Numbered from the stretch's first letter, positions 6,336 through 15,679 are shown. The stretch is 64,000 nt of DNA from Bacillus mycoides (GCF_001757995.1 NZ_LXLV01000065.1:1-64000), one strand, 5' to 3'. The notes: generated by a model from the letters alone, not told the origin. Numbers and translations are program-made.

Positions 6336-8939
6336 TTATACGCCTTTATACGCTTCCATATAGACTTCTTTTAGCTCTGAAATGAGCGGTAATTTTGGAT
6401 TAGCTGTTGTACACTGATCTTCAAACGCTCTTTCTGCTAACATTCCAACAACCGCTTCAAATTGTTCTTTAGCGACTCCTTGTCCTGCAATACTCATATT
6501 AATATTCAATTTTTCTCCAAGCGCAATAATTGATTGGATAAGTGATTCCACACCTTCTTCTGTTGAACTCGCTGGAAGCCCCAGCATTCTTGCAATATGT
6601 GCATAGCGTTCATCTGCCACAAAATGCTCGTATTTTGGGAACAATGCGTGTTTCCTTGGCTTAATAGCGTTATAGCGAACTACATGCGGCATAAGAATTG
6701 CATTTGCACGTCCGTGTGGAATATGGAATTCTGGTCCAAGTTTATGTGCTAAACTGTGATTAATACCAAGGAAAGCATTAGCAAATGCCATCCCCGCAAT
6801 CGCAGAAGCGTTATGCATTTTTTCTCGCGCCTCTTCATCATTTCCATCTTTATATGCTCTCGGTAAATATTTAAATACGAGATCAATTGCTTTTAACGCT
6901 AAACCGTCCGTATAGTCATTTGCCATAACAGACACATATGCCTCAATTGCATGCGTTAATACGTCCATGCCGGTATCTGCTGTTACATGAGGTGGTACTG
7001 TCATTACAAATTGCGGATCAACAATTGCTACATCTGGTGTTAATTCATAATCCGCAAGCGGATATTTTATATTATTTTTCTTATCTGTAATAACCGCAAA
7101 TGGCGTCACTTCTGATCCCGTCCCTGATGTTGTTGGAATGGCAACAAATTGCGCTTTATTTCCCAAGTTCGGATACTTACATGTACGTTTTCTTATATCT
7201 AAAAACTTCTGTTTAATTCCATAGAATGTTGTTTCGGGGTGCTCATAGAAAAGCCACATCCCTTTTGCTGCATCCATAGCTGAACCGCCACCAAGTGCGA
7301 TGATTACATCTGGCTTAAAGCTTCTCATCATTTCCGCACCTTTAAAAACAGTTTCATCTGATGGATCTGGCTCAACCTCGAAGAAAACCTCGACTTTCAC
7401 ATCATTTGCATGTTTACGTAAATAGTGCGTGACCGTATCTACATATCCATGCTCAACCATTCCTGGATCCGTTACAATAAATGCACGTGAAATATTAGGC
7501 ATGTTCGCTAAATATGCTGTAGCATGTTTTTCAAAATAAATTTTTGGTGGTAATTTGAACCACTGCATATTCTTTTTTCTATTTGCCAACCTTTTTATAT
7601 TTAGTAAATGAGTAGCTGTTACATTTTGGGAAACTGAGTTTTTTCCGTAGGAACCACATCCAAGCGTAAGTGATGGAATAAATCCGTTATATATATCACC
7701 AATTCCCCCTTGTGATGAAGGCGCATTTACAATGAGACGGCAAGCTTTCATACGCATTCCAAATTGTTTTTGTAATTCTTTATTTGTAGAATGGATGACT
7801 GCTGAATGCCCTAAACCGCCAAGGTCTAGCATTTCTTCGCAATATGTAAATCCTTCTTCTAATGAATTTGCTTTTACACAAGCTAATACTGGACTCAGTT
7901 TTTCACGAGATAGTGGATACGCCGATCCAATCCCTTTAATTTCAGCTACAAGCATTTTTGTATCTTCAGGCACAGTAATCCCTACTAATTCGGCAATATA
8001 CTGTGCTGATTTCCCAACAATATCACTATTTACTGCACATGTATTTTCATTAATAACAAGCTTTTCTAAGTTTTTTCTCTCTTCTTCTGTTACAAAATAA
8101 CAATTATTTGCAATCATTTCTGTTTTAACATCATTATAGATTTCCTTATCTACAATGATAGCTTGTTCTGACGCACAAATCATACCGTTATCAAATGTTT
8201 TCGATAAAATCAAATCATTAACAGCACGTTTTACATGTGCCGATTTCTCTATATAACAGGGTACATTACCTGGACCTACACCTAACGCTGGTTTGCCAGT
8301 AGAATACGCCGATTTCACCATACCAGCTCCTCCAGTTGCTAGAACGAGCGCAACACCTTCATGATTCATTAATTGTTTCGTTGCTTCAACAGAAGGTCTG
8401 TCAATCCATTGAATGCAGTGCTTTGGTGCACCAGCCTTCAATGCAGCATCGTATACTGTTTTCGCTGCTGCAATAGAACATTTTTGTGCAGAAGGATGGA
8501 AAGCGAAAATAATTGGATTTCTCGTTTTTATCGCGATTAATGCTTTAAACATCGTTGTCGACGTTGGGTTGGTTACTGGCGTTACTCCAGCTACTACACC
8601 AACCGGTTCCGCAATTTCTATTATTTCTTCATGAGGATCTTCATGAATAATTCCTACCGTCTTGTCTTTCTTTATAGTATGCCAAATATATTCAGTGGCA
8701 AAAATATTTTTAATGCATTTATCTTCATATACACCACGACCCGTTTCTTCAACAGCCAACTTCGCAAGTGGCATATGTTGATCAACACCTGCAAGCGCCA
8801 TTTCATGAACAATGTTGTCAATTTGCTCTTGTGTAAAACCTTCTAATGCTTGTAAAGCTTTTTGACCGTTATCTACTAACGTATCAATCATCTCTTTTAC
8901 CTCTTGCATTTCATTTACAACTTTCTCTTTGACTACCAT
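6336..8939 (-). CDS. adhE: Bifunctional acetaldehyde-CoA/alcohol dehydrogenase
   Basis: 867 residues, full length for AdhE. The N-terminal half is a CoA-acylating aldehyde dehydrogenase, with catalytic Cys255 in NGMICASEQ and a nucleotide-binding GVGPGNVP. A linker follows. The C-terminal half is an iron-dependent alcohol dehydrogenase, with [26 protein letters not shown] and the metal-binding histidine region NHSLAHKLG...[12 protein letters not shown]. It reduces acetyl-CoA through acetaldehyde to ethanol using two NADH, regenerating NAD+ in fermentation, and such enzymes assemble into spirosome filaments. GGAGG precedes the ATG. Two palindromes fitting both Rex and Fnr consensus sites sit upstream, consistent with induction when NADH is high or oxygen low. 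It is a single-gene transcript placed between mccB and yrhC. Confidence 0.97.
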   Translation of the reverse strand: MVVKEKVVNEMQEVKEMIDTLVDNGQKALQALEGFTQEQIDNIVHEMALAGVDQHMPLAKLAVEETGRGVYEDKCIKNIFATEYIWHTIKKDKTVGIIHEDPHEEIIEIAEPVGVVAGVTPVTNPTSTTMFKALIAIKTRNPIIFAFHPSAQKCSIAAAKTVYDAALKAGAPKHCIQWIDRPSVEATKQLMNHEGVALVLATGGAGMVKSAYSTGKPALGVGPGNVPCYIEKSAHVKRAVNDLILSKTFDNGMICASEQAIIVDKEIYNDVKTEMIANNCYFVTEEERKNLEKLVINENTCAVNSDIVGKSAQYIAELVGITVPEDTKMLVAEIKGIGSAYPLSREKLSPVLACVKANSLEEGFTYCEEMLDLGGLGHSAVIHSTNKELQKQFGMRMKACRLIVNAPSSQGGIGDIYNGFIPSLTLGCGSYGKNSVSQNVTATHLLNIKRLANRKKNMQWFKLPPKIYFEKHATAYLANMPNISRAFIVTDPGMVEHGYVDTVTHYLRKHANDVKVEVFFEVEPDPSDETVFKGAEMMRSFKPDVIIALGGGSAMDAAKGMWLFYEHPETTFYGIKQKFLDIRKRTCKYPNLGNKAQFVAIPTTSGTGSEVTPFAVITDKKNNIKYPLADYELTPDVAIVDPQFVMTVPPHVTADTGMDVLTHAIEAYVSVMANDYTDGLALKAIDLVFKYLPRAYKDGNDEEAREKMHNASAIAGMAFANAFLGINHSLAHKLGPEFHIPHGRANAILMPHVVRYNAIKPRKHALFPKYEHFVADERYAHIARMLGLPASSTEEGVESLIQSIIALGEKLNINMSIAGQGVAKEQFEAVVGMLAERAFEDQCTTANPKLPLISELKEVYMEAYKGV

Positions 8940-8966
8940 GTAAATTTCCTCCTATTCTGCTATCTT

Positions 8967-9001
8967 GGACTTTATAAGTCTCTACAGGCTATAAAAAGTC
9001 C
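8967..9001 (-). other. Leader hairpin of adhE
   Basis: In the adhE leader GGACTTTATA can pair with TATAAAAAGTCC, with a loop of 13 bases. It lies upstream of the ribosome site and has no T-run. It might stabilise the message; no function can be assigned. Confidence 0.35.
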
Positions 9002-9049
9002 CGATTAGCGTAAAAAAATAGAGTTACCTTCCTACATGAATCTCATTGT

Positions 9050-9067
9050 TTGTGAAGTTTTTCACAA
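9050..9067. promoter_or_regulatory. Rex/Fnr-type operator, downstream site
   Basis: TTGTGAAGTTTTTCACAA is a full match to the Rex pattern TTGTGAA-N4-TTCACAA and also fits the Fnr pattern TGTGA-N6-TCACA. It is centred about 33 bases after the inferred adhE transcription start, a roadblock position. Confidence 0.85.
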
Positions 9068-9097
9068 GATTGTTCGTGAGTAATATTTCATGACTTC

Positions 9098-9126
9098 ACT
9101 ATACATGAAATCATTTTATTTGTGTA
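9098..9126 (-). promoter_or_regulatory. adhE: Probable adhE promoter
   Basis: On the minus strand TATAGT (9103-9098), preceded by TG directly upstream, is a good -10. The -35 region 17 bases further up is poor, which would suit a promoter that needs an activator. The upstream operator sits next to this -35. Confidence 0.5.
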
Positions 9127-9134
9127 TGTCCATT

Positions 9135-9152
9135 TTGTGAAATTTTTCACAA
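9135..9152. promoter_or_regulatory. Rex/Fnr-type operator, upstream site
   Basis: TTGTGAAATTTTTCACAA again matches both the Rex and Fnr patterns. It is centred near -52 relative to the inferred adhE start, beside the weak -35 box, so either activation by Fnr or repression by Rex is possible. Confidence 0.85.
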
Positions 9153-9160
9153 AAAAATTT

Positions 9161-9190
9161 TAAAAAGTACTGCTCTATAAGCAGTACTTT
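9161..9190 (-). terminator. Intrinsic terminator of the mcc operon
   Basis: AAAGTACTGCT and AGCAGTACTTT form an 11-bp perfect stem with a 5-base loop, with T-rich sequence following on the minus strand, just after the mccB stop. Confidence 0.85.
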
Positions 9191-9194
9191 CTCA

Positions 9195-10328
9195 TTATGC
9201 TAACGCTTGTGCTAAATCTTCAATCAAATCTTCACCATCTTCAATACCGACAGAAATACGAATTAGTGTATCTGTAATCCCTAATTCTTTACGGCGATCA
9301 GCCGGAATAGACGCGTGTGTCATTTGTGACGGAATAGAAATTAAACTTTCTACTGCTCCTAAGCTTTCAGCAAGTGTGAAGTATTGTAACTTCTCAAGTA
9401 CTCTATTTAATGTTTCCTCACTATCTACATCGAATGAGATGATTGCACCAAATCCATTCGCCTGTTCTGTTGCTAATTCGTGATTTTGATGTGATTCAAG
9501 ACCTGGATAATATACTTTATTTACTTTCGGATGGTTATTTAAAAACTCAGCAATTGCGCGTGAATTTATTTCATGCTCTTCCATACGAATTCCTAATGTT
9601 TTTAAACCGCGAAGTAGTAAGAAGCTATCTTGTGGTCCAAGAATACCTCCTGTTGAGTTTTGTACGAAATGAAGGTCTTCTGCTAGTTGCGGGCTATTTA
9701 CAACTACTAGGCCTGCAACTACATCACTATGCCCACCTAAATATTTCGTTGCACTATGAAGTACAATGTCTGCTCCTAAAGAAATTGGCGACTGCCAATA
9801 TGGCGTCATGAATGTGTTATCAATAATTGTTAATAAATCGTTTTCTTTAGCAAGAGTGGATATTTTCTTAATATCAGTAATTTTCAGTAATGGATTCGTT
9901 GGTGTTTCCACATAAATCGCTTTCGTATTTGGGCGAATTGCTTCTACAACTTCCTCTAGGTTTGTTGTATCTACAAATGTATGCTCAATGCCGAAACGGT
10001 TTAGTACTTTTGTAATAACGCGGTACGTCCCGCCATAAACATCATCTGTTAAAATGACGTGATCTCCTTTTGAGAATAGCATAATAGTTGCTGTAATAGC
10101 TGCCATTCCTGAACCAAATGCAAATCCTGCATGACCATTTTCTAACACTGCAATCATTTCTTCTAAAGCTGAACGAGTTGGATTACCAGTTCTAGAATAT
10201 TCATATCCTTGGTGCTTACCAACTGCTTCTTGTTTGTACGTACTCGTTTGATATATCGGCACGTTTACAGATCCAGTTGAAGGTTCTCCTATGCGAATAC
10301 CATGAATTAACTTTGTCTTTGCTCTCAT
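9195..10328 (-). CDS. mccB: Cystathionine/homocysteine gamma-lyase
   Basis: 377 residues of the Cys/Met metabolism PLP family. The PLP lysine is in SATKYLGGHSD, the cofactor phosphate loop in AFGSGMAAITAT, and YEYSRTGNPTR and the C-terminal SLGAVESLISIPSQMTHAS are characteristic of gamma-lyases. MccB cleaves cystathionine to cysteine, 2-oxobutanoate and ammonia, completing reverse transsulfuration. It starts 3 bases after mccA stops, so the two are cotranscribed. In B. subtilis the equivalent operon (yrrT-mtnN-mccA-mccB-yrhC) is repressed by CymR when cysteine is plentiful; a cymR gene is present at 33569. GGGTGGGAATAAAAA precedes the ATG. Confidence 0.93.
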   Translation of the reverse strand: MRAKTKLIHGIRIGEPSTGSVNVPIYQTSTYKQEAVGKHQGYEYSRTGNPTRSALEEMIAVLENGHAGFAFGSGMAAITATIMLFSKGDHVILTDDVYGGTYRVITKVLNRFGIEHTFVDTTNLEEVVEAIRPNTKAIYVETPTNPLLKITDIKKISTLAKENDLLTIIDNTFMTPYWQSPISLGADIVLHSATKYLGGHSDVVAGLVVVNSPQLAEDLHFVQNSTGGILGPQDSFLLLRGLKTLGIRMEEHEINSRAIAEFLNNHPKVNKVYYPGLESHQNHELATEQANGFGAIISFDVDSEETLNRVLEKLQYFTLAESLGAVESLISIPSQMTHASIPADRRKELGITDTLIRISVGIEDGEDLIEDLAQALA

Positions 10329-10331
10329 TTT

Positions 10332-11255
10332 TTATTCCCACCCTTTGTATATGTCTTTACTTAAATAGCGTTCACTACTATCAGGAAAAATCGTTACAAT
10401 ATTTGTACCTGGTGCTGCTTTCTCTGCCTCAAGTAAGCTTGCATGAAATGCTGCTCCTGAAGAGCTCCCAACTAAAAGGCCTTCTTTTTGTGCTAATTCT
10501 TTTACTCGTAAAAATGCATTTCGATCAGAAATCGTATGAATTTCATCAAAATAAGATGTTTTTAAAAATGGTGGAATGAATTCAAGACCAATGCCTTCTG
10601 TTTCATGTGAACCAGCTTTACCACCATTTAAAATAGATCCTTCTGGTTCTACAATAACCGTCTTAATATCAATATTTTTTTCTTTTAAATAAGACGCAGT
10701 TCCCATAAACGTACCGCCAGTTCCTGCACCCGCAACAAATATGTTAATCTCTCCATTCAGTGCGTCCCAAAGTTCAGGACCTAGTGTTTTGAAATAAGCA
10801 CGAGGGTTTGCTTCATTAGCAAACTGACTTGGAGAGTATGAATTTGGTATTTCCTTTACTAGTTCTTTTGCCTTTGCAATTGCGCCGGTCATTCCTTGCT
10901 CAGTCGGTGTATGCACGACCTTGGCACCTAGCGCTTTCATTAATTCTTGTTTTTCAATACTAAATTTCTCTGGTACACAAACAATGACGCGTAAATCATG
11001 TTCTAACGCTGCAAGTGCCAGTCCAATGCCGGTATTTCCAGCCGTCGGTTCAATGATTGTTCCGCCCTCTGCAACAAGCCCTTTTTCTAACGCATCTTCG
11101 ATTAATTCTCTTCCTAAACGATCCTTAACGCTTCCGCCTGGGTTGTAAAATTCAAGCTTTGCAAATAAACGGACTCCTTTCGGAAGTGAAAAACGAGTAA
11201 TTTCCACGATTGGTGTATGGCCAATCAACTCATGAACTCCACGATATACATTCAT
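10332..11255 (-). CDS. mccA: O-acetylserine-dependent cystathionine beta-synthase
   Basis: 307 residues of the cysteine-synthase/CBS fold. The PLP lysine is in NPGGSVKDRLG, the substrate loop in EPTAGNTGIGLA, and the phosphate-binding loop in GAGTGGTFMGT. MccA joins homocysteine with O-acetylserine to give cystathionine, which MccB then cleaves. The open frame extends eight codons upstream to a TTG, but GGGGGAG lies at good distance before the ATG at 11255, and the protein then starts MNVYRGVHELIGHTP as the family does. It follows mtnN after an 82-base gap that contains a hairpin. Confidence 0.93.
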   Translation of the reverse strand: MNVYRGVHELIGHTPIVEITRFSLPKGVRLFAKLEFYNPGGSVKDRLGRELIEDALEKGLVAEGGTIIEPTAGNTGIGLALAALEHDLRVIVCVPEKFSIEKQELMKALGAKVVHTPTEQGMTGAIAKAKELVKEIPNSYSPSQFANEANPRAYFKTLGPELWDALNGEINIFVAGAGTGGTFMGTASYLKEKNIDIKTVIVEPEGSILNGGKAGSHETEGIGLEFIPPFLKTSYFDEIHTISDRNAFLRVKELAQKEGLLVGSSSGAAFHASLLEAEKAAPGTNIVTIFPDSSERYLSKDIYKGWE

Positions 11256-11284
11256 CGTGTTCTCCCCCTTATTTGCCAATAAAG

Positions 11285-11330
11285 AAAAGGCAACTGTATG
11301 TATTTTCTTTATATGAGAAAGTTGCCTTTT
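11285..11330 (-). terminator. Hairpin between mtnN and mccA
   Basis: AAAAGGCAACT and AGTTGCCTTTT form an 11-bp stem with a 24-base loop, in the mtnN-mccA gap just before the mccA ribosome site. A T-rich tail follows. It may be a partial terminator that sets different levels for mtnN and mccAB. Confidence 0.55.
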
Positions 11331-11337
11331 TGTTACA

Positions 11338-12033
11338 TTACTTTAACTCTGCTAGTACTTTTACGATAAAGTTTGTAGAATGAAGAGCTGCTTGATCTAA
11401 AAATTGATCAAATGAAACATTTGATTCTTTACCAGCAATATCAGAAAGTGCACGAATAATAACAAACGGAACTTCATATTGGTGGCATACTTGCGCAACA
11501 GCTGCTGCTTCCATTTCTACTGCATAAAGATCTTCAAATTTATCACGAATTGCTGCAACACGGTTCGGATCACTCATAAATGAATCACCTGTTGCAATCA
11601 TACCTTTTACAACTTGAATATTTTCTTCTGCCTGCATACATTTCTCAGCTAATGCAACTAATGTCTCATCAGCTTTAAATCCAGGTGGCATTCCTGGCAC
11701 TTGACCATATTCGTAGTTAAATGCTGTTACATCTACGTCATGGTGACGAACTTCTGTTGAAATAACTACATCACCAACATTTAGAGAGTGGTGGAATCCA
11801 CCAGCTGAACCAGTATTAATTACTTTTTCAGGCTTATATTTTTCTAATAAAATTGTCGTTGACATCGCTGCATTTACTTTACCAATACCAGACTTTAGCA
11901 AGATTACTTCATGTCCTGCCAATAGCCCTTTCGTAAATTCACAACCTGCAACAGTTTCTGTTTCTGCTTGTTCTAGTTTGTCACGTAAAATACGTACTTC
12001 TTCTTCCATTGCTCCAATTACAGCAATTCTCAA
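11338..12033 (-). CDS. mtnN: 5'-methylthioadenosine/S-adenosylhomocysteine nucleosidase
   Basis: 231 residues, family length. Marks include IGAMEEEV at the N-terminus, INTGSAGGF, and the active-site block [15 protein letters not shown] with [13 protein letters not shown], which holds the catalytic Asp. It hydrolyses the adenine from S-adenosylhomocysteine, giving S-ribosylhomocysteine, and from methylthioadenosine, so it recycles the by-product of methyl transfer and feeds homocysteine toward MccA. The start is TTG with GAGGG before it. It sits 14 bases after yrrT in the sulfur-recycling operon. Confidence 0.95.
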   Translation of the reverse strand: MRIAVIGAMEEEVRILRDKLEQAETETVAGCEFTKGLLAGHEVILLKSGIGKVNAAMSTTILLEKYKPEKVINTGSAGGFHHSLNVGDVVISTEVRHHDVDVTAFNYEYGQVPGMPPGFKADETLVALAEKCMQAEENIQVVKGMIATGDSFMSDPNRVAAIRDKFEDLYAVEMEAAAVAQVCHQYEVPFVIIRALSDIAGKESNVSFDQFLDQAALHSTNFIVKVLAELK

Positions 12034-12047
12034 TCTAATCCCTCTTT

Positions 12048-12686
12048 CTATTGCTTAGTTGCCTCCATTACCCAAACGAAATGATTTAATCTCGTAAACG
12101 TTACGTGGAAGCCATTGTTTTCAAAAATAGATTGCATGATCGGAATACGTGTATAGTATTCTGTTTGCAAATCGTTTGCTAACTGATGAAAACCTCTTTG
12201 TTTTGCTACTTCGACAGTTTTATCATATGCATCTTGATCTGCAAATATCGTATCAGCAAACACTATTTTACCACCTTTGTTTAGCAATTGACTATACTTC
12301 GCAATTGCTACGTCTTTTTCTTCATCTGTTAAATGATGAAATGCATAGGTGCTCACAATAGTATCAATTGAATTTGGAACTTCAAATGAAAGAAAATCAC
12401 CTTCTGTAATTGAAAACTCTTTTGGTAATTTCTCTTTAGCAATAGTACGCATTTCGCGTGACGGTTCTATACCGTAAACTGTATGGCCGGCAAGTAATAA
12501 TTTATTTGTTAAATTGCCAGTACCAACACCAAATTCTAATACGTTGCCAAATGACTTGTTAACTACATCCTCTAAAATGTCCTCATAACGGGCGAAAACT
12601 TCTTTATATTGTATATCTTCGCCTTGTACAAATGAGTCGTACGTATGAGCCCATTCATCAAATAAACCATTAAATTCTGTTCCCAT
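12048..12686 (-). CDS. yrrT: SAM-dependent methyltransferase YrrT
   Basis: 212 residues. Motif I is [20 protein letters not shown], with VYGIEPS as the acidic loop and [13 protein letters not shown] as motif II, a class I Rossmann methyltransferase of the YrrT family. The substrate is unproven. It heads the yrrT-mtnN-mccAB operon, which disposes of S-adenosylhomocysteine. A longer open frame begins at 12749, but that codon lies in the -35 box of a clear promoter, so it cannot be translated from it. The ATG at 12686 has AAGGGGA 5-7 bases upstream. Confidence 0.9.
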   Translation of the reverse strand: MGTEFNGLFDEWAHTYDSFVQGEDIQYKEVFARYEDILEDVVNKSFGNVLEFGVGTGNLTNKLLLAGHTVYGIEPSREMRTIAKEKLPKEFSITEGDFLSFEVPNSIDTIVSTYAFHHLTDEEKDVAIAKYSQLLNKGGKIVFADTIFADQDAYDKTVEVAKQRGFHQLANDLQTEYYTRIPIMQSIFENNGFHVTFTRLNHFVWVMEATKQ

Positions 12687-12720
12687 AAAAATTCCCCTTT
12701 TTCTTATCGGTTTTATCAGT

Positions 12721-12749
12721 ATGATATTCCCTCTTTCTAAAAATGTCAA
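12721..12749 (-). promoter_or_regulatory. SigA promoter of the yrrT-mtnN-mccAB operon
   Basis: On the minus strand TTGACA (12749-12744) and TATCAT (12726-12721) are separated by exactly 17 bases, ending about 35 bases before the yrrT ATG. In B. subtilis CymR represses this operon; I could not point to a definite CymR site here. Confidence 0.85.
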
Positions 12750-12822
12750 TTGAAATGTACGTAGTATTTCCTTCTTTTCTTTGTTACACTATAGGTGATT
12801 ACATAGGAGAGGGGTCGTCTTC

Positions 12823-13038
12823 GTGTCATTTACCTTTGAAATGTTAGAAGATAAAGTAGAGTTTTTTGAAGCGGCGGACTTAGCTTCTTTAGAAAAAAAA
12901 ATTAGTGAGCAAATTGATAATAATAAAGCACTTATGCTCGAAGTACATCACATCTCACATCAAATGGTTATGGATCCTGAAAGCAAAAGACCTTATTATA
13001 GTGCGGTTGTTCATTTTAAATTAAAGAAATTACGCTAA
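12823..13038 (+). CDS. yrzA: DUF2536-family protein YrzA
   Basis: 71 residues, small and soluble, mixed alpha/beta (MLEDKVEFFEAADLASLEKKISEQIDNNKALMLEVHHISHQMV...). It fits the size and position of B. subtilis YrzA, between yrrT and yrrS. The start is GTG with AGGAGAGG about eight bases before it. It is the only plus-strand gene in this block and shares a two-way terminator with yrrS. The function is unknown. Confidence 0.75.
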   Translation: MSFTFEMLEDKVEFFEAADLASLEKKISEQIDNNKALMLEVHHISHQMVMDPESKRPYYSAVVHFKLKKLR

Positions 13039-13040
13039 CT

Positions 13041-13074
13041 AAAAAAGAGAGGCTCATAAGAGCCTCTCTTTTTT
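13041..13074. terminator. Bidirectional terminator between yrzA and yrrS
   Basis: AAAAAAGAGAGGCTC, loop ATAA, GAGCCTCTCTTTTTT: a fully symmetrical 15-bp stem. It ends the plus-strand yrzA and the minus-strand yrrS, whose stop codon touches the stem. Confidence 0.95.
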
Positions 13075-13720
13075 AGTTTAGAGTTTGAACAAGCACTGGT
13101 TTCCAGCCCTCATTTTCTACCCAATCAATATTTACATAATATTTTTTACCTGATTGCTTATCTTGTACGTTACCGTAAGCTTTATTCTTACCATTATTTC
13201 CGATTCTATGAATAACTAATTGCTCTACCGGAACGTCAATTGCAGCGGAAATCGCTTTATTCATCTCATTCCAATCTGCTGTACCTTTGTTAAACGTCAT
13301 CGCAGGTGTTGCACCTTGCTCTGTGCCTACTGGCTTCCAAGAGGATTTCGTATACGCATCTGTTGCCTTTGGCTGTGTTTTTTCAGCTGTTACTTTCTCG
13401 TTAGCTTTCGCTTCCTCTTCAGCTTTTTTCTTTTCTTCTTCAGCCTTTAGCTTCTCTTCTTCCTTCTTCTTAGCCTCTGCTTTCTCTTGCTCGTTCTTCT
13501 TCGTCTCTTCTTTACCTTTAGCTTTCTCAGCTTTATTCTCTTTTGTTGTTTGCTGAGTTACTTTTTTATCACTAGAAGACGCTTGCTCTTTTCTTTCAGG
13601 AACAAACAATTGATATGATACAATAACTACTAATATTAATACAATTGCGATTGCAATATTTAAAACACCGTTTTGACGACGTTTTTGTTGTTTCTGTTGG
13701 AATCTAGATCCTCCTGCCAT
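13073..13720 (-). CDS. yrrS: YrrS-family (DUF1510) membrane-anchored protein
   Basis: 215 residues. A basic N-terminus (RFQQKQQKRRQNG) is followed by one transmembrane helix (about residues 19-38), then a long charged, Lys/Glu/Ala-rich, likely helical linker (about 45-110), and a compact C-terminal domain beginning near SSWKPVGTEQ that should lie outside the cell. It is homologous by layout to B. subtilis YrrS, encoded beside the sporulation-linked penicillin-binding protein gene pbpI, as here. A role in wall or cortex synthesis is inferred from this pairing. GGAGG precedes the ATG. Confidence 0.85.
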   Translation of the reverse strand: MAGGSRFQQKQQKRRQNGVLNIAIAIVLILVVIVSYQLFVPERKEQASSSDKKVTQQTTKENKAEKAKGKEETKKNEQEKAEAKKKEEEKLKAEEEKKKAEEEAKANEKVTAEKTQPKATDAYTKSSWKPVGTEQGATPAMTFNKGTADWNEMNKAISAAIDVPVEQLVIHRIGNNGKNKAYGNVQDKQSGKKYYVNIDWVENEGWKPVLVQTLN

Positions 13721-13836
13721 TCTTCAAACCTCCATGCAGTTTTTCATACTTGCTATTGTAACATTAAATCTAGAAAGGTTGAACATTTACAATAATATTT
13801 TCACGAAATGAAAACATTTCATAAATAATTGCAAGA

Positions 13837-15588
13837 TTACTTTTCAATTTCTAATTGATGAATTGCTTCTACCATTTCTGCAAAAGCTGGTGTAACTACA
13901 TTTACGTTATCTGTTTCTATATCAACTACAACTAAAGCATATCTTGGGTTTTCATATGGAAAATAACCTGCAAACCAGCGATTCACCGTCTCTCCTTTTC
14001 CTGTTTGTGCCGTCCCAGATTTTCCAGCGACAGTTAGTGGCAACGAACGGAATGCGATTCCCGTTCCTTTCTCCATCGTTACAACGCCTCTTAACAACTG
14101 TTGTAATTTTTTCATCGTTTCATAAGAAAGCTGTTTCCCATTTAATTTATGATTTTCAAATGTAAAAAAGTCGGTTCCATTTTTATACACTATTTTTTTC
14201 ACAGCTTTCACTTCCATCTTCTCTCCACCTCTAGCAATTGTCGCCATCATATTCGCTATAGCTAGAGGTGACACACGTACATCTTTTTGTCCGACCATCG
14301 TTTGAGCAATCGCTTTTCTACTATCTTTATTTTCTTCGCTCCCCCAAATAATAGCACTCTTTTCTTCTGGTAATTGCTCAAATTCTGGTGTATGAAATAC
14401 CGAACCTTTCCACCCTACCTTCTTACTTGCTCCTAAGGCCTCTAAATACGTCTCTAATACTTCCCTATCCTTTTGCATTAGTTCATCACCTAACACGGCA
14501 AACGTTCGATTACAGCTTCTAGCAAAGCTTTCCTTAAAGTTTAATGATCCCATCATAACTTGCGGAAGATTTTCACCGTATAAATCCGTATTACAGTTAA
14601 ATGTACGATTAAACCGCACCAAATTCTCATCAATTCCTGCTGCTGCAACTACTGTTTTAAAAACAGACCCCGGAAAATGAGGAGTTAACATTTGATTTTC
14701 AAGTGTAGCTTTATATATCCTCCTATCATTCATCTGTAAAGAAGGCTTACTTACCATTGCTAAAACTTCACTATTCTTTATGTCTAGTAATACTAACCCA
14801 CCTTTTTTTATTTTGTTTTCATCTATAATCTTCTCTGCTCGTCGTTGCAACGTTTTATGTATTGTTGTTTGAATAGTAACTGGATAAAACGGATTTCCTG
14901 GTGAAGTGTATTTCGCCTGCTTCCCAAAAATCGGTTCTCCCTGTCGATCCACTTGATATAGTACTTTCGCTTCTCCATCAGTCAGTAAAAATTCATCAAA
15001 TGATTGTTGCAATCCCGAAATACCAATTGGCGTTTGTTTCGAAGTTTTTTTCATTTCTCCATAACGCTTTTGAAACTCCTGTTCATTCTCTCCCACATCA
15101 CCCATTAAATGATTTGCCTCTCCCGTTTGCTTCAGTCGAACTTCTGCTGCTACAATACCTAAAATATCTAATTGATTTACCTTCTCCATTTGCTCGAGCG
15201 TTAATTGAAATGGGATATTCCCCCTTCGTAATATAAATGCTTGATTCTTATTTTTCATTTGCAGTCTTATCTCTGGCCTCGACACACCAATGATATGCGC
15301 AATTTTCTCTAACATGTCATTTTTTATTTGTAAAAATGGAAAAACAATTAAGACTGGATATTTCTCTTCACCAATTTCCTTACCATTTCGATCTGTAAAA
15401 TGCCCTCTTCCATTATCTACTGTAAGTGATTGTGTTCGTTGCGTAACACTTTTTTCAATCAAATTGATATTTCGATTTGTAAAGGATTCCGTATCTATAA
15501 TCTGTATTTGGATTAAACGACAAAGTAATAAAAAAATCACACACATAAAACAAATTAAAACAATTATAATTCTCCGTTTCATTTTCAT
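13837..15588 (-). CDS. pbpI: Class B penicillin-binding protein PbpI (PBP4b-like)
   Basis: 583 residues. An N-terminal membrane anchor (IIIVLICFMCVIFLLLCRLI), an MecA-like dimerisation/NTF2-type region, then the transpeptidase: active-site Ser in GSVFKT (SxxK), second motif SCN in ARSCNRTF, third motif KSGTAQTG. It cross-links peptidoglycan outside the membrane; B. subtilis PBP4b (pbpI/yrrR) is made in the mother cell during sporulation. The N-terminal frame extends three codons to a GTG, but ATG at 15588 is likelier. The ribosome site GAGGTG lies inside the 3' arm of a 14-bp terminator-like hairpin directly before the start, so initiation is probably restrained. Confidence 0.92.
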   Translation of the reverse strand: MKMKRRIIIVLICFMCVIFLLLCRLIQIQIIDTESFTNRNINLIEKSVTQRTQSLTVDNGRGHFTDRNGKEIGEEKYPVLIVFPFLQIKNDMLEKIAHIIGVSRPEIRLQMKNKNQAFILRRGNIPFQLTLEQMEKVNQLDILGIVAAEVRLKQTGEANHLMGDVGENEQEFQKRYGEMKKTSKQTPIGISGLQQSFDEFLLTDGEAKVLYQVDRQGEPIFGKQAKYTSPGNPFYPVTIQTTIHKTLQRRAEKIIDENKIKKGGLVLLDIKNSEVLAMVSKPSLQMNDRRIYKATLENQMLTPHFPGSVFKTVVAAAGIDENLVRFNRTFNCNTDLYGENLPQVMMGSLNFKESFARSCNRTFAVLGDELMQKDREVLETYLEALGASKKVGWKGSVFHTPEFEQLPEEKSAIIWGSEENKDSRKAIAQTMVGQKDVRVSPLAIANMMATIARGGEKMEVKAVKKIVYKNGTDFFTFENHKLNGKQLSYETMKKLQQLLRGVVTMEKGTGIAFRSLPLTVAGKSGTAQTGKGETVNRWFAGYFPYENPRYALVVVDIETDNVNVVTPAFAEMVEAIHQLEIEK

Positions 15589-15627
15589 AAAAAACACCTC
15601 GTCTATTGTAGTTTAGACGAGGTGTTT
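15589..15627 (-). promoter_or_regulatory. Terminator-like hairpin covering the pbpI ribosome site
   Basis: On the minus strand AAACACCTCGTCTA and TAGACGAGGTGTTT form a perfect 14-bp stem with an 8-base loop, and six T end right at the pbpI ATG. The Shine-Dalgarno GAGGTG is inside the 3' arm. The element can act as a terminator, as a translation block, or as both. Confidence 0.75.
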
Positions 15628-15644
15628 CACCTTTTATACAAATA

Positions 15645-15676
15645 AAAAATCACTCGTTTTCACACGAGTGATTTTT
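15645..15676 (-). terminator. Intrinsic terminator of greA
   Basis: AAAAATCACTCG and CGAGTGATTTTT form a 12-bp stem with an 8-base loop just past the greA stop. It lies only about 20 bases before the pbpI hairpin. Confidence 0.9.
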
Positions 15677-15679
15677 ACG

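Noticed and set aside
12687-12749. N-terminal extension of yrrT
   Set aside because: Its first codon overlaps the -35 box, so the message begins further downstream.
12700-12800. SAM (S-box) riboswitch before the yrrT-mtnN-mccAB operon
   Set aside because: The leader from the promoter to the start codon is only about 30 bases, too short for a riboswitch.
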